A stretch of 64,000 bases of DNA, taken from the NCBI RefSeq assembly GCF_021290965.1, contig NZ_JAJOYT010000014.1:27524-91523 (forward strand), in the 5' to 3' direction. The position numbers were made by a program, and so were the translations under genes. Source of the stretch: Rheinheimera faecalis (lineage in GTDB: Bacteria; Pseudomonadota; Gammaproteobacteria; Enterobacterales; Alteromonadaceae). The notes beneath the pieces were generated by a model, which was not told the DNA's origin, did no database searches, and saw only the letters and a program-made list of their open reading frames with translations. Each line of letters opens with the position of its first letter. The first letter of the stretch is position 1. This document shows, piece by piece, positions 45,988-54,978 of this stretch.

Positions 45988-46062
45988 GATAGCGATCCTG
46001 GTTAAAGTTTGTACAATTGTGGTCGATACAGTCGTTAAGCCCAAGTCAGAGAGGGAGCTAAA

Positions 46063-47070
46063 ATGCAAATCCTCAACATCAAGCAACAACAGAACTCCAG
46101 CAGTCTGCAGCTATTGTATTCAGGCCGCAGCATGAGTCCAGAGCGAAACGACAGCTCAACTGTAACAAAGGATAACAGAAGTTTAACTCAGACTTCTCTG
46201 TTACCTTCGGCTAATGGTGTTTCTGACGAAACTATGGCAGCGCCTGCGGACGCAACTACGGACACAAAAAGCGACGATGGTTTGTTTAACGCTGTGTATT
46301 CCATTGGCACCATCAAACGTTTGCTGGAACAACTGACAGGTGAAGAGTTACAAGGTTGGGTAGATCCGGCTGAATTAAACCGTGCCTTAAACGGCACAGA
46401 CAACAGAGCCCAGCCAGAACAACCGCAAAACCAAAATGCCACTGGCGTCACTATCCGTGAATGGTCGTACCGTTATGAAGCTGTCAGCGCTGACTTTTCC
46501 GGCTCTGTCGCTTTAGAGGATGGCAGCAGCTTTAGCTGGTCGATGCAATTTGCCATGAGCTACGAAGAATTCAGCTACAGCGAACGCACAGAACAACCAA
46601 TGAAAGACCCATTGGTGATGAGTTTTAACGGCCGTCCGGTCGAGCTTAGCGGACAAAGTTCTGCATTTAACCTGACAGACAATGCCAAATCTATTCAGCA
46701 ACTGGCGCAGGGTCAGTATTACCTCGCAAAAGACAGCAATAACAACGGCACAGTCGACTCAGGCAAAGAATTATTTGGCCCCACTACAGGCCAGGGTTTT
46801 GCTGAACTTGCTACTTTTGATGAAGACCAAAACGGCCTGATCGATCAGCAGGATCCAATCTGGCAAAGATTATGGTTGTGGCGCCCTGAAGAGAAAGGCT
46901 TATATAGCTTAAAAGAAATGGGCGTAGCGGCTTTAAGTGTCGATTCAATAGCCACACCTTTTAGCTTGCGCCACAAAGACGAAGTACAAGGTCGGCTGGA
47001 GCGCAGCTCCATTTTTATCACCGAAGATAAAGATGTCGGTTTATTGCAGCAAATTGATTTAAAGGTGTGA
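46063..47070 (+). CDS. Calcium-binding-like protein of unknown function
   Basis: 335 residues without a signal peptide. Residues 1-125 are polar low-complexity; residues 130-185 are beta-rich. Two EF-hand-like loops follow: DSNNNGTVDSGKELFG (from residue 224) and DEDQNGLIDQQDP (from 253), with the Asp-x-Asn/Asp-x-Asn-Gly spacing. The GKELFGPTTGQGF segment recalls sequences next to RTX/VCBS repeats in exported proteins. It may be exported by type I secretion, but no RTX nonapeptides or transporter are seen. GGGAG precedes the ATG. Confidence 0.65.
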   Translation: MQILNIKQQQNSSSLQLLYSGRSMSPERNDSSTVTKDNRSLTQTSLLPSANGVSDETMAAPADATTDTKSDDGLFNAVYSIGTIKRLLEQLTGEELQGWVDPAELNRALNGTDNRAQPEQPQNQNATGVTIREWSYRYEAVSADFSGSVALEDGSSFSWSMQFAMSYEEFSYSERTEQPMKDPLVMSFNGRPVELSGQSSAFNLTDNAKSIQQLAQGQYYLAKDSNNNGTVDSGKELFGPTTGQGFAELATFDEDQNGLIDQQDPIWQRLWLWRPEEKGLYSLKEMGVAALSVDSIATPFSLRHKDEVQGRLERSSIFITEDKDVGLLQQIDLKV

Positions 47071-47157
47071 GGCAAAGCGAAAGGCACCAGAGCACTTTTG
47101 ACTGAACTAAAATTCGGCGGAGAAAAGACCATGCTAAATCCGCTTGTTTCACGCTAT

Positions 47158-47194
47158 AAAAGCAGGGCAAGACACGCGGTTTCACCCTGCTTTT
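47158..47194 (+). terminator. Terminator between convergent genes
   Basis: AAAAGCAGGG/CCCTGCTTTT ten-bp stem with a 17-base loop, located between the calcium-binding-like and esterase genes. T-run is within the stem. Confidence 0.65.
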
Positions 47195-47221
47195 ACTCAG
47201 ATCTTCGCTACAACTTAACTA

Positions 47222-49126
47222 CTACGGACAAGCACCCAACTGCCAGTAGCCATTGCTGCTGGACGATAAAGTGCTGACTCCCCAGGTGGACCCTGCCAAT
47301 GCTGTATTACTGCCTGTAGCGAAATAATTCGGCGTATAAATATTACCTGAGCTGTAAGCACGGCCAGCCAGTTTGTGACTGTAGTTATTGGTGCTGAACT
47401 CTACACAATCTGTTGGTTCAGGTGTTGGATCGCTGCCATCATCCCCTCCGCCAACTGTGCTGCAACTTTGAGTTGGACCAAAACAACTGGCGTCATTATC
47501 CTGCCAGCGACACTGCTCACCTGTAACGACTTGCTCACGCAAAATAAAGCTGGCAGTGCTGTATTCCAGATAGCAGTTGGCGTAGTTGGTGTAATTCAAC
47601 CGGCCTGCAGCAATGTGTTGGTCCAGCGTCGCATTTTGTCCTGCATCTATGCTGAAGCTCACTAACTCAGAACTGAATAAGCCACCAGCATCCGTTGCCG
47701 TCACCAAAGCCGTATTGTTCCCTCCCGCTAAACCACAACGCTGTGCACTAAATAGATCTCCGCTTTGAGTGGCGACAACAGCACCAGTGCTGAATTCCAC
47801 ACTGACTGATGCCAAATCACGGTTCAGATCAAATACCCGGCCTGTGACTGTGGCGCATTGGCCCTCGACACTGACTGCAAGCTCACTCAACTCTGGTGAA
47901 GTAGCTGGTGGCGGTGGTCCAAGCAAAACAGAGCTGCTGTAAGGGTTACTGACCAAACCCTCACTATCTGTGGCTGTGACTATAATTTGATACCAGTCAT
48001 TGGCTAAAGCCGGACTGGTCAAGCTGAAGTTGCCTGTTGTGTTGGGTGTTGCACTGACAGTCACCACCTGAGCCATGCTGTTCGTGAAACTGGCGCTGAT
48101 ACTGATCGGGTCTGCGTCGGCATCTGTCGCTTTACCACTGACGCTGATTTGATTAGCGCTTTGACTGACATTGATAGTAGCCAGTTCTGGCGCACTGTTG
48201 CGGTTGACCCTTTGGTTATTGTCACGAAAATACTGCCCCAGATAACTGGCGTAGTTAATGCTGTTACCATTGATATAAGAGCCGCTGGCGCCCTGACCAC
48301 CAGACCAGGCGTGATCGACATTATTCAGCCACAACATAGAGACGCGACCGTTCTGCCACAGAGTTTCATCTGCAGTGCGGCCAGTGCCGTTGCTTATGAG
48401 GTTTTCACCTGCCAGACGGGTTACATTGTATAAATCAGCCATGCCAGTGGCGTTTTGCTCGTTGTAACACAGGTTGACTGTGGTGTCGTTGCGGCCATGC
48501 GCAATAGAAGCAATCTGGCTGGTGAAATGACTGGAATAACTGCCGGCATATTGGCTACAGCGCATTGCAACATCTGCGGTTTCGCAAGGACCAAGAGCAC
48601 CATTGGAGCTGGTGCCAATGCTTGGACCTGCACTCACACCAACACCAGCAAAAATATCAGGTGCAATACAAGCTGTGGTATGAGCAAAAGAGGCACCTGA
48701 GGATAAACCGGCAATATACACCTGATTCGGATCAATCTGATAAGCAGGGCTTGCCATCAAGCTGGTAGCAAGATTGATCAGATTTTTATAATCGCCACTG
48801 CTGCGATTTCTGGTGCCCTGCCAATAGGACCAGCAACCAAAACCTGCTTTATTCATTGCATCTGGCACCGCAATGATCAGGCCATACTGCTCAGCAGCTT
48901 GTGCCAGATTTGCCGTTAAATAAGCGTCAACTGACTGAGTACAGCCATGTAATACCACCAGTAAACCCCGACCTTGGCCAATGCCGGATACTGAATCCGG
49001 GGTATACAAATGTACTTTGTTAAAACCGCCCACAGCCTGATTTTGTTGCCAACTACCGGCATAGGCTGGTGCAGCACTGAGAGCCAGCGCAAAGACTGCC
49101 GCCAGAGGGTAAGAGTATTTTTTCAC
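47222..49126 (-). CDS. Extracellular PHB-depolymerase-family esterase
   Basis: 634 residues with signal peptide (APAYA). The catalytic domain (25-310) has oxyanion LHGCTQ, lipase box GLSSG with Ser142, and catalytic His in NNVDHAWSGG. Two Ig-like beta domains follow (ELATINVSQSANQISVSGKATDADADPIS; ELSELAVSVEGQCATVTGRVFDLN), a Cys-rich linker, GGGDDGSDPTPEPT, and a C-terminal aromatic domain ending YWQLGACP that probably binds polymer. Likely a secreted esterase for polyhydroxybutyrate or feruloyl/acetyl polysaccharide esters. Confidence 0.88.
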   Translation of the reverse strand: MKKYSYPLAAVFALALSAAPAYAGSWQQNQAVGGFNKVHLYTPDSVSGIGQGRGLLVVLHGCTQSVDAYLTANLAQAAEQYGLIIAVPDAMNKAGFGCWSYWQGTRNRSSGDYKNLINLATSLMASPAYQIDPNQVYIAGLSSGASFAHTTACIAPDIFAGVGVSAGPSIGTSSNGALGPCETADVAMRCSQYAGSYSSHFTSQIASIAHGRNDTTVNLCYNEQNATGMADLYNVTRLAGENLISNGTGRTADETLWQNGRVSMLWLNNVDHAWSGGQGASGSYINGNSINYASYLGQYFRDNNQRVNRNSAPELATINVSQSANQISVSGKATDADADPISISASFTNSMAQVVTVSATPNTTGNFSLTSPALANDWYQIIVTATDSEGLVSNPYSSSVLLGPPPPATSPELSELAVSVEGQCATVTGRVFDLNRDLASVSVEFSTGAVVATQSGDLFSAQRCGLAGGNNTALVTATDAGGLFSSELVSFSIDAGQNATLDQHIAAGRLNYTNYANCYLEYSTASFILREQVVTGEQCRWQDNDASCFGPTQSCSTVGGGDDGSDPTPEPTDCVEFSTNNYSHKLAGRAYSSGNIYTPNYFATGSNTALAGSTWGVSTLSSSSNGYWQLGACP

Positions 49127-49309
49127 GTCGTCTGTTCCTTATCTTTATTGTTTTGATGAACACCGAAGCAACGCAGCCCCTCTTCCGTGAATGATCAATT
49201 TCAACTACAGCAGCAGGCTTTGGCGTGAAAAAAACTATAGAAGGAACAGCTAAAAAGCGCGGTAGTACTTTAGTGCAGTGGATCAGGGACTCTCAAAGGC
49301 CAAGGGCGC

Positions 49310-49339
49310 ATTGTCGCGCCCTTGGTTTTAATCAGTAGT
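49310..49339. terminator. Hairpin downstream of VOC gene
   Basis: CCAAGGGCGC/GCGCCCTTGG ten-bp stem, ATTGTC loop; T-run follows on the plus strand, weaker on the minus strand, where the VOC gene ends at 49348. Confidence 0.6.
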
Positions 49340-49347
49340 GGTTATGC

Positions 49348-49809
49348 CTAACCAAACATCTGCGCTGAGCGTTTTGCCATTTCTTCTTCTGATACATCTT
49401 CGATATGAGTAGAAATCATCCAGTTATGACCAAAAGGGTCTTGCAGGCAGCCGCTGCGATCCCCCCAGAATTGGTCTGATACTGGCATGGTTACAGTGGC
49501 ACCAGCAGCTGCGGCACGTTCAACAAAAGCATCCACGTCAGGCACATAAATCATTAAGGTCACTGGACTGGCACCCAGCATATCCGGGCTTTTAGTGCCC
49601 CAGTCATCACTTTGTTCACTAAACATAAAAGTTGCACTGCCGATGCGCATTTCGGCATGCATCACAGCACCGGATGGCATATTCATCCGCATAGTGGTTT
49701 CTGCGCCAAAAGCTTTTTGATAAAAATCAAATGCAGCAGCCGCATTTTTAATCACCAGATAAGGCAATACAGCAGCAAAGCCTGGTGGAATAGCCTGAAC
49801 GTCGGACAT
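49348..49809 (-). CDS. VOC/PhnB-like glyoxalase-fold protein
   Basis: 153 residues. LPYLVIKNAAAAFDFYQKAFGAE, MHAEMRIGSATFMFSEQ and FWGDRSGCLQDPFGHNWMISTH match the PhnB/YPO-type VOC subfamily. No experimentally fixed function for this branch; some members resemble bleomycin-resistance proteins. ATG 49809 has AAGGAG upstream. It is a single-gene unit. Confidence 0.85.
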   Translation of the reverse strand: MSDVQAIPPGFAAVLPYLVIKNAAAAFDFYQKAFGAETTMRMNMPSGAVMHAEMRIGSATFMFSEQSDDWGTKSPDMLGASPVTLMIYVPDVDAFVERAAAAGATVTMPVSDQFWGDRSGCLQDPFGHNWMISTHIEDVSEEEMAKRSAQMFG

Positions 49810-49876
49810 AACGGTCTCCTTATGGCTGATCGTGAAAGGTTAAAAAACGCTATCAGTATAGTCAGAGATCTTTGTC

Positions 49877-50368
49877 TCATTCGCCTAACTGCTGTTTTAA
49901 TACATCCACCACCGACTGAAATTCGGTCTTATTTTTTTCATTCAGTGCAATCAGCGCTTCGTGCGCATGCAGGATCATCAGGCCTTTTTGCTGATCGCTG
50001 TAAGGCTGAGCTTTTATGCTGGTCATATCGAACTCTTCATCAGTGCTCTGCTGCACAATATCAAAAGCCTGATCCAGACAAAGGCTAAACAGCAGTTCAT
50101 TGACTTGAGGGTGAGTTGAAAACAAGGTGGGTTTTGGTAAATCCTGCTGCTGACAATACCGAGCCATACTGGCTAGCAAACCAATGTAGGTGCTGTCCAT
50201 AAAACTAGCTTCGTTTAAATCCACCACAAGCTGGTTGCACTGGATCTGCGCAGAAAACAGCCGTTCTATCAGGTCGTCCATGCCAGTGGCATTGGTGTAA
50301 CGCAGCTCACCAGATAACTTGAAATAACAGCAGTGTTCAACACAAGCGAACAGGATTTGCTCTGTCAT
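49877..50368 (-). CDS. STAS-domain protein (anti-sigma-antagonist-like)
   Basis: About 163 residues. CCYFKLSGELRYTNATGMDDLIERLF and LVVDLNEASFMDSTYIGLLASMARY form a STAS domain with the phospho-acceptor Ser in MDSTYIG. The C-terminal 60 residues are a helical extension. It follows the SpoIIE phosphatase gene with overlap, the classic partner arrangement in which the phosphatase activates the STAS protein. ATG 50368 (GAGGA upstream) is preferred to ATG 50383, which overlaps the preceding stop. No anti-sigma kinase is seen here. Confidence 0.82.
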   Translation of the reverse strand: MTEQILFACVEHCCYFKLSGELRYTNATGMDDLIERLFSAQIQCNQLVVDLNEASFMDSTYIGLLASMARYCQQQDLPKPTLFSTHPQVNELLFSLCLDQAFDIVQQSTDEEFDMTSIKAQPYSDQQKGLMILHAHEALIALNEKNKTEFQSVVDVLKQQLGE

Positions 50369-50382
50369 AGAGTCCTCACTCA

Positions 50383-51750
50383 TCAGCCTTGATGCCGGAT
50401 TAGTTTGAGTATAGTTAAATCGTCCGGTAACGGCTGATTTGGATCAATGGCTAAGGCTTGCAACAAAGCGGCAATGTCATTTTGCTCTGAGCTTTTTTGT
50501 AACAAATGCTGCAGTTTCTGTTCGGTGCTTTGTTGCGGCAGTACATCTAAAATACCGTCTGAAAATAACAGTATGCTGCTGTTGTCCTGCATCAACAGGC
50601 TTTGATTCGTGTAACTGACAAAATCAAACATGCCCACAGGTGTGCTTTTTAACTCAAGGTAGCGTTCTTGCTGGGGTTGCAACACTAAAGGCCAGGGAAA
50701 AGCACCGGCGTTGGCATAGGTTATTTCTGCAGTTCTGGTATCCAGCACAGCGTAAAACAACGCTATGTATTTGCCGACCTTATCCTTTAGCAGTTCTTTA
50801 TTTAATTCGGCCAGTACAGCAGCAGGGTCAATCACATGGTCGCAGGTCGCACGCTGATACCGTTCCAGCTTGGCGCTGATAAAACGCTTCAGATACACAG
50901 TGACAAAAGCAGAGGCCACACCATGTCCCGACACATCCGCAATGTAAAACACCACCTTGTGATCATCAGCCCAAAAATAGTCAACAAAGTCGCCACTCAT
51001 AAATTCGGACGGATACAAAGCATGGCTGAACTGATACTCAGCACAATGAAAGTGTGGCGGTGGTAATAGTTTAAACTGCACCTGCTTGCCCGCCTTCTCG
51101 CCAGCTTCCAGCTCAGCCAGGGATTGTTGTAACTGCTGATTACTGGCTTGCAACTGCTCTGTTCTGGCCTGCACTTGTTGTTCAAGGTTTTCATTCAGCT
51201 GCGCTAATTGTTCGATCGCCATATAGGCTCGTAATGCAGACACTACACTGGTCGTCAGACGCTGCACTGTCAGTTCGGTTTTGGCGCGGTAATCGTTAAT
51301 ATCATAATCCAGCACTATCCGGTGTTCAGGCGCTTGCCCAGGTTGGCCCGTACGCAAAATAATACGTACCAGCTGGTTTTGTAGCTGCTCCCGAATATAA
51401 CGCACCAGTACCAGCCCTGCGTCATCGGTTTCCATCACTACGTCCAGTAAAATCAGCGCTATGTTGTTGTTTTTCTCAAGAATATGCCGAGCATCTGCTG
51501 CGCTGTAAGCGCTGATAAACTGAAGTTTATGCTGCTGGAAGCTAAAATCACGTAGCGCTAGTAAAGTGATTTGATGTATTTCCGGCTCATCATCCACGAT
51601 TAGCACAGTCCAGCTGGCTTGCTGCTCGTCTGTAACTTCAGCATCAGAGGCAAATACCAAGGTGTCTTCGTCGGAGGTTGTAGTTTGCTGAGCATTAAAG
51701 TGGTGTTCCACACGGCCTTCCTTCACATTAATGTCTGCTCGCACGAGCAT
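50383..51750 (-). CDS. Response regulator with SpoIIE-type PP2C phosphatase
   Basis: 455 residues. A receiver domain (48-170) has LIVDDEPEIHQ and acceptor Asp in ALILLDVVMET; a coiled coil (205-245) leads to the PP2C/SpoIIE domain with QFKLLPP, SGDFVDYFWADD, YIADVSGHGVASAF, YANAGAFP and LFSDGILD carrying the metal-binding Asp residues. It likely dephosphorylates the STAS protein encoded immediately downstream when its receiver is phosphorylated. This partner-switching design, like HsbR/HsbA of Pseudomonas, links two-component input to biofilm or motility output. The adjoining kinase is missing. Confidence 0.88.
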   Translation of the reverse strand: MLVRADINVKEGRVEHHFNAQQTTTSDEDTLVFASDAEVTDEQQASWTVLIVDDEPEIHQITLLALRDFSFQQHKLQFISAYSAADARHILEKNNNIALILLDVVMETDDAGLVLVRYIREQLQNQLVRIILRTGQPGQAPEHRIVLDYDINDYRAKTELTVQRLTTSVVSALRAYMAIEQLAQLNENLEQQVQARTEQLQASNQQLQQSLAELEAGEKAGKQVQFKLLPPPHFHCAEYQFSHALYPSEFMSGDFVDYFWADDHKVVFYIADVSGHGVASAFVTVYLKRFISAKLERYQRATCDHVIDPAAVLAELNKELLKDKVGKYIALFYAVLDTRTAEITYANAGAFPWPLVLQPQQERYLELKSTPVGMFDFVSYTNQSLLMQDNSSILLFSDGILDVLPQQSTEQKLQHLLQKSSEQNDIAALLQALAIDPNQPLPDDLTILKLIRHQG

Positions 51751-51892
51751 CAGGGCATAGCTTAACTATAGCCGCCTGTACTCAAACTGCAGTTGGGTAT
51801 GAGTATCTAGCTTGAAAATAGCTTCTCTTTCAGTGCCGGATCCGGCCAGCTTTTTTTCTGTTCTCAAGGTACACTCTGTTTAGTTTTTGCTG

Positions 51893-53308
51893 ATGAGCCT
51901 TACCATGCTTGATCCTGTTGTCTGCCAACAAGCCCGTTTATCGCGTGACAGCCGTTTTGATGGCCTGTTTTTTATTGCGGTAAAAAGCACAGGGATTTAT
52001 TGCCGCACCATTTGCCCGGCTAAATCTCCGGCTGAACATCAGGTCACGTACTTTTCCTGTGCAGCGGCTGCAGCATCTGCAGGCTACCGGCCTTGTTTAC
52101 GTTGCAGACCGGACAGTGCGCCACAGTCTCCGGCCTGGCTTGGCGTGGAAACCAGCGTACGACGCGCATTAAAACTGATCGCTGAAGGTGCTTTAGTGCA
52201 TGGCGATCAGGCTGCTTTAGCATCCCGTCTTGGCATTAGTGAGCGTTATTTACGTAAACTCTTTCAGCAGCATTTAGGCGTGGCGCCAAAACAATATGCT
52301 TTGTATCAGCAGGTACTTTTAGCCAAACAGCTGTTACATCAAAGCCTGTTGCCAGTGCATCAGATTGCGGCCTTATGTGGTTTTCATAGCATCCGGCGCT
52401 TTAATGATGCCTTTAAGCAGCAATTGCTGCTTAACCCCAGCCAAATTCGCCGTAAAAAAATGACAGGACTTTCATCAGTGATTGAATTACAACTTAGTTA
52501 CCGTCCGCCACTGAACTGGCAAGCTCAGCTGGATTTCTGGCGTCAGCGTACACTGGAAGGCATGGAATGGGTGAAAGGTAACGCCTATGGCAGAACTTTT
52601 AGCTGGCCAACTCAGGAAGGAGTTGTGCACGGTTGGTTTGAATTAAGCCCGGCAAAAGAAGGCGTAATGTTGTTAAAGCTGCATTGGCCCAGCCAGCAAG
52701 AGTTAACCTCTGTGCTGCAACGTATTCGTCAACTGGCTGATTTAGATGCCAATATGCCGCAGATAGAACAACAACTTACACCTGTGTTTGGTGACTCTCT
52801 GGAATCTGGTTTACGACTGCCGGGTTTATGGAGCCCGTTTGAAGCAGCGGTACGGGCTATTTTAGGTCAGCAAGTCAGTGTGCAAGGTGCCCGCACTCAG
52901 CTCAATCGTTTACTCTCTGAATTAGCAGAACCGCTGCCTGATGACCCGGAGAAAAAACTGTTTCCAACGCCAGAAGCCATCATTCAAAACGAGCTTTTGA
53001 TGCTGAAAGTGCCACAAGCCAGACGCGATACCTTAAAACAGCTGGCCACTACTGTGATAGCAGAACCTCAAAGCACGCCGGATGACTGGTTAAAACTCAA
53101 GGGCATAGGGCCATGGACTGTGGCTTACAGCAAAATGCGTGGTCTTGCCGATCCGGATATTTGGTTAGGTGGTGATTTAGGCGTGCAAAAAGCCTTAAAA
53201 CGTCATGGTGATATCACACCAGAGCAGCTCGCGCCCTGGCGTAGTTATGCCACCTTTCAACTGTGGTTTAGTTTATCCCGTCCTGAAGCGAAGGAGACAA
53301 CAACATGA
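51893..53308 (+). CDS. Ada/AlkA fusion: adaptive-response regulator and DNA glycosylase
   Basis: About 471 residues. Residues 10-80: Ada zinc domain with four Cys (GIYCRTICPAK, CLRCRPD) including the methyl-acceptor. Residues 85-190: AraC HTH (SRLGISERYLRKLFQQHLGV, IAALCGFHSIRRFNDAF). Residues 205-470: AlkA N domain and HhH-GPD (ILGQQVSVQGARTQL, LKGIGPWTVAYSKMRGL) with catalytic Asp in PDIWLGGDLGVQ. It senses methyl phosphotriesters, activates transcription and removes alkylated bases. It overlaps the ogt gene by four bases. Start is uncertain between ATG 51893 and 51905. Confidence 0.92.
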   Translation: MSLTMLDPVVCQQARLSRDSRFDGLFFIAVKSTGIYCRTICPAKSPAEHQVTYFSCAAAAASAGYRPCLRCRPDSAPQSPAWLGVETSVRRALKLIAEGALVHGDQAALASRLGISERYLRKLFQQHLGVAPKQYALYQQVLLAKQLLHQSLLPVHQIAALCGFHSIRRFNDAFKQQLLLNPSQIRRKKMTGLSSVIELQLSYRPPLNWQAQLDFWRQRTLEGMEWVKGNAYGRTFSWPTQEGVVHGWFELSPAKEGVMLLKLHWPSQQELTSVLQRIRQLADLDANMPQIEQQLTPVFGDSLESGLRLPGLWSPFEAAVRAILGQQVSVQGARTQLNRLLSELAEPLPDDPEKKLFPTPEAIIQNELLMLKVPQARRDTLKQLATTVIAEPQSTPDDWLKLKGIGPWTVAYSKMRGLADPDIWLGGDLGVQKALKRHGDITPEQLAPWRSYATFQLWFSLSRPEAKETTT

Positions 53309-53805
53309 AACAACTGCAATTTGCCACACCTTTAGGGCCTCTGGTCATCACGGCGAATGCAAAAGGCATAGAGTCGGTCTTGTTCAGAGATTCAAGTGAC
53401 GCACCGGATCACAGCAATGATCTATTGCTACTGGACTGCAAAGCTCAGTTTGAAGCTTATTTTGCCGGAGCTTTACAGCAGTTTGACTTACCCCTGGCAG
53501 CTCACGGCACTGATTTTCAGCAAGCTGTTTGGCAACAATTAAGCAAAATTCCATTTGCGCAGCTTCGCAGCTACAGCAATATTGCCCATGCGCTAAATAA
53601 CCCAAAAGCAGTAAGGGCCGTAGGCGCTGCCAATGGCCGAAACCCACTGACCATTATTGTCCCCTGCCACAGAGTGATAGGTGCCAATGGCACACTAACA
53701 GGTTATGCCGGCGGCTTAGAGCGCAAAGACTGGCTACTCAAACATGAACAAAATACGGCTTTGGCCTTGGGTTTGTTTCAACTGGAGGCCAGCATAGCTC
53801 CGTAG
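53305..53805 (+). CDS. ogt: Methylated-DNA--protein-cysteine methyltransferase
   Basis: 166 residues. The active-site IIVPCHRVIG motif with acceptor Cys, and the helix-turn-helix/Arg finger RAVGAANGRNPL, identify an O6-alkylguanine-DNA alkyltransferase. It starts within the stop of the Ada/AlkA gene (ATGA), so together they supply all functions of E. coli Ada and AlkA. The stop codon lies inside the start of a REP-like hairpin. Confidence 0.93.
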   Translation: MKQLQFATPLGPLVITANAKGIESVLFRDSSDAPDHSNDLLLLDCKAQFEAYFAGALQQFDLPLAAHGTDFQQAVWQQLSKIPFAQLRSYSNIAHALNNPKAVRAVGAANGRNPLTIIVPCHRVIGANGTLTGYAGGLERKDWLLKHEQNTALALGLFQLEASIAP

Positions 53806-53830
53806 GGGCGACCTTTATGGTCGCCCGCCC
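53802..53830. repeat. REP-like hairpin, copy 1
   Basis: GTAGGGGCGACC-TTTAT-GGTCGCCCGCCC: eight-bp perfect stem GGGCGACC/GGTCGCCC. A sequence-related copy is found at 54880. Such GTAGGGGCG palindromes are dispersed in many bacterial genomes. It overlaps the ogt stop. Confidence 0.65.
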
Positions 53831-53972
53831 AGCCAACAAAGCAGCAGCGTCAAGAGCGACGGGGGAACATTCAAATTTTTCGAATGATGCATACAAAACA
53901 ATCCGCTATTGTTTCGATAAAAGAGCTGTTTTAATGACCTTATCAACAGACTCTTGAATAGGTGAAGTGAAA

Positions 53973-54857
53973 ATGACAGCCCGTACTTTAAAACAATTGA
54001 TCCCTGCCATGTTGGCCTCTGACGGCGCTGGCGTAAAAATCAAACGTAGCCTGGGCCAAAGCCAGGGCGTGCGTCTGGACCCATTTTTAATGCTGGACGC
54101 TTTTGGTTCAGACAAAGCCGATGACTATATTGCAGGTTTTCCTGCCCATCCACACCGTGGTTTCGAAACCGTCACTTATATGCTTGATGGCCATATGTTG
54201 CACGAAGATCACCTCGGCAATCAGGGTCATTTAACCAGTGGTGGTGTACAGTGGATGACGGCAGGCCGTGGCATTATTCACTCAGAAATGCCGCAGCAGG
54301 AATCAGGCCTGATGCGTGGTTTTCAGCTGTGGATTAATTTACCTGCCGCGGAAAAAATGAAAGAAGCCGCCTATGTTGATATTCCAGCTACGGATATTCC
54401 GCTGGTGAATTTGACGCAGCAAAGTTTTGTCAAAGTTATAGCTGGCGAAACAGAACTGAATGGCAAGACGGTGCGTGGTCCTATTTTCGGCCTGTCGACT
54501 GAACCTCTGTATCTGGATGTGCAGTTAGAAGCAGGTCAAAGTCTGACCTTGCCCGTCACAGCTGGTCATAACGCTTATGTCTATCCTTTTGAAGGCGAAG
54601 TTTTTGTTGAAGGATTAAGAGTTGCGAATCATCACGGCGCAGTGCTGACTGATGGCAACAGCGTGACTGTCTCAGCAAAAGACAAAGCCCGTTTTATTCT
54701 GCTGGCGGCTAAGCCTATCAAAGAACCTGTAGTGCAATACGGTCCTTTTGTGATGAATAAGCCAGAAGAAATTGAACAAGCTATCCGCGATTATCAGGCC
54801 GGAAAACTGACCAATAATCAGCAAGCCAAAACCATAGCTATTCATAAATCAATCTAA
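53973..54857 (+). CDS. Pirin-family protein
   Basis: About 294 residues, double-stranded beta-helix cupin. FPAHPHRGFETVTYMLDGHMLHEDHLGNQGHLTSGGVQWMTAGRGIIHSEMP has the metal ligands His-x-His, His and Glu of pirins, and QLWINLPAAEKM is the usual second motif. Some bacterial pirins are quercetinases, others bind regulators. ATG 53973 has AGGTGA upstream; an in-frame GTG at 53967 is less likely. It is flanked on both sides by REP-like hairpins. Confidence 0.9.
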   Translation: MTARTLKQLIPAMLASDGAGVKIKRSLGQSQGVRLDPFLMLDAFGSDKADDYIAGFPAHPHRGFETVTYMLDGHMLHEDHLGNQGHLTSGGVQWMTAGRGIIHSEMPQQESGLMRGFQLWINLPAAEKMKEAAYVDIPATDIPLVNLTQQSFVKVIAGETELNGKTVRGPIFGLSTEPLYLDVQLEAGQSLTLPVTAGHNAYVYPFEGEVFVEGLRVANHHGAVLTDGNSVTVSAKDKARFILLAAKPIKEPVVQYGPFVMNKPEEIEQAIRDYQAGKLTNNQQAKTIAIHKSI

Positions 54858-54879
54858 AATCTCTCAACTCTCTTACCCT

Positions 54880-54910
54880 GTAGGGGCGGTGGTTTATCCC
54901 CCGCCCGCCT
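54880..54910. repeat. REP-like hairpin, copy 2
   Basis: GTAGGGGCGGTGG-TTTAT-CCCCCGCCCGCC: imperfect stem with one mismatch. Same frame GTAGGGGCG...TTTAT...CGCCCGCC as the copy at 53802, on the other side of the pirin gene. Confidence 0.6.
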
Positions 54911-54920
54911 ATTGTTCGGG

Positions 54921-54960
54921 TATAATTTAGAAAGGGCAGATGGTATCATCTGCCCTTTCT
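54921..54960 (+). promoter_or_regulatory. mtnN promoter element and leader hairpin
   Basis: TATAAT at 54921-54926 is followed at 54929 by AGAAAGGGCAGATG-GTAT-CATCTGCCCTTTCT, a perfect 14-bp stem that would form at the very 5' end of the transcript, 19 bp before the mtnN start codon. Confidence 0.55.
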
Positions 54961-54978
54961 AATTTTGAGGATCGGCAG

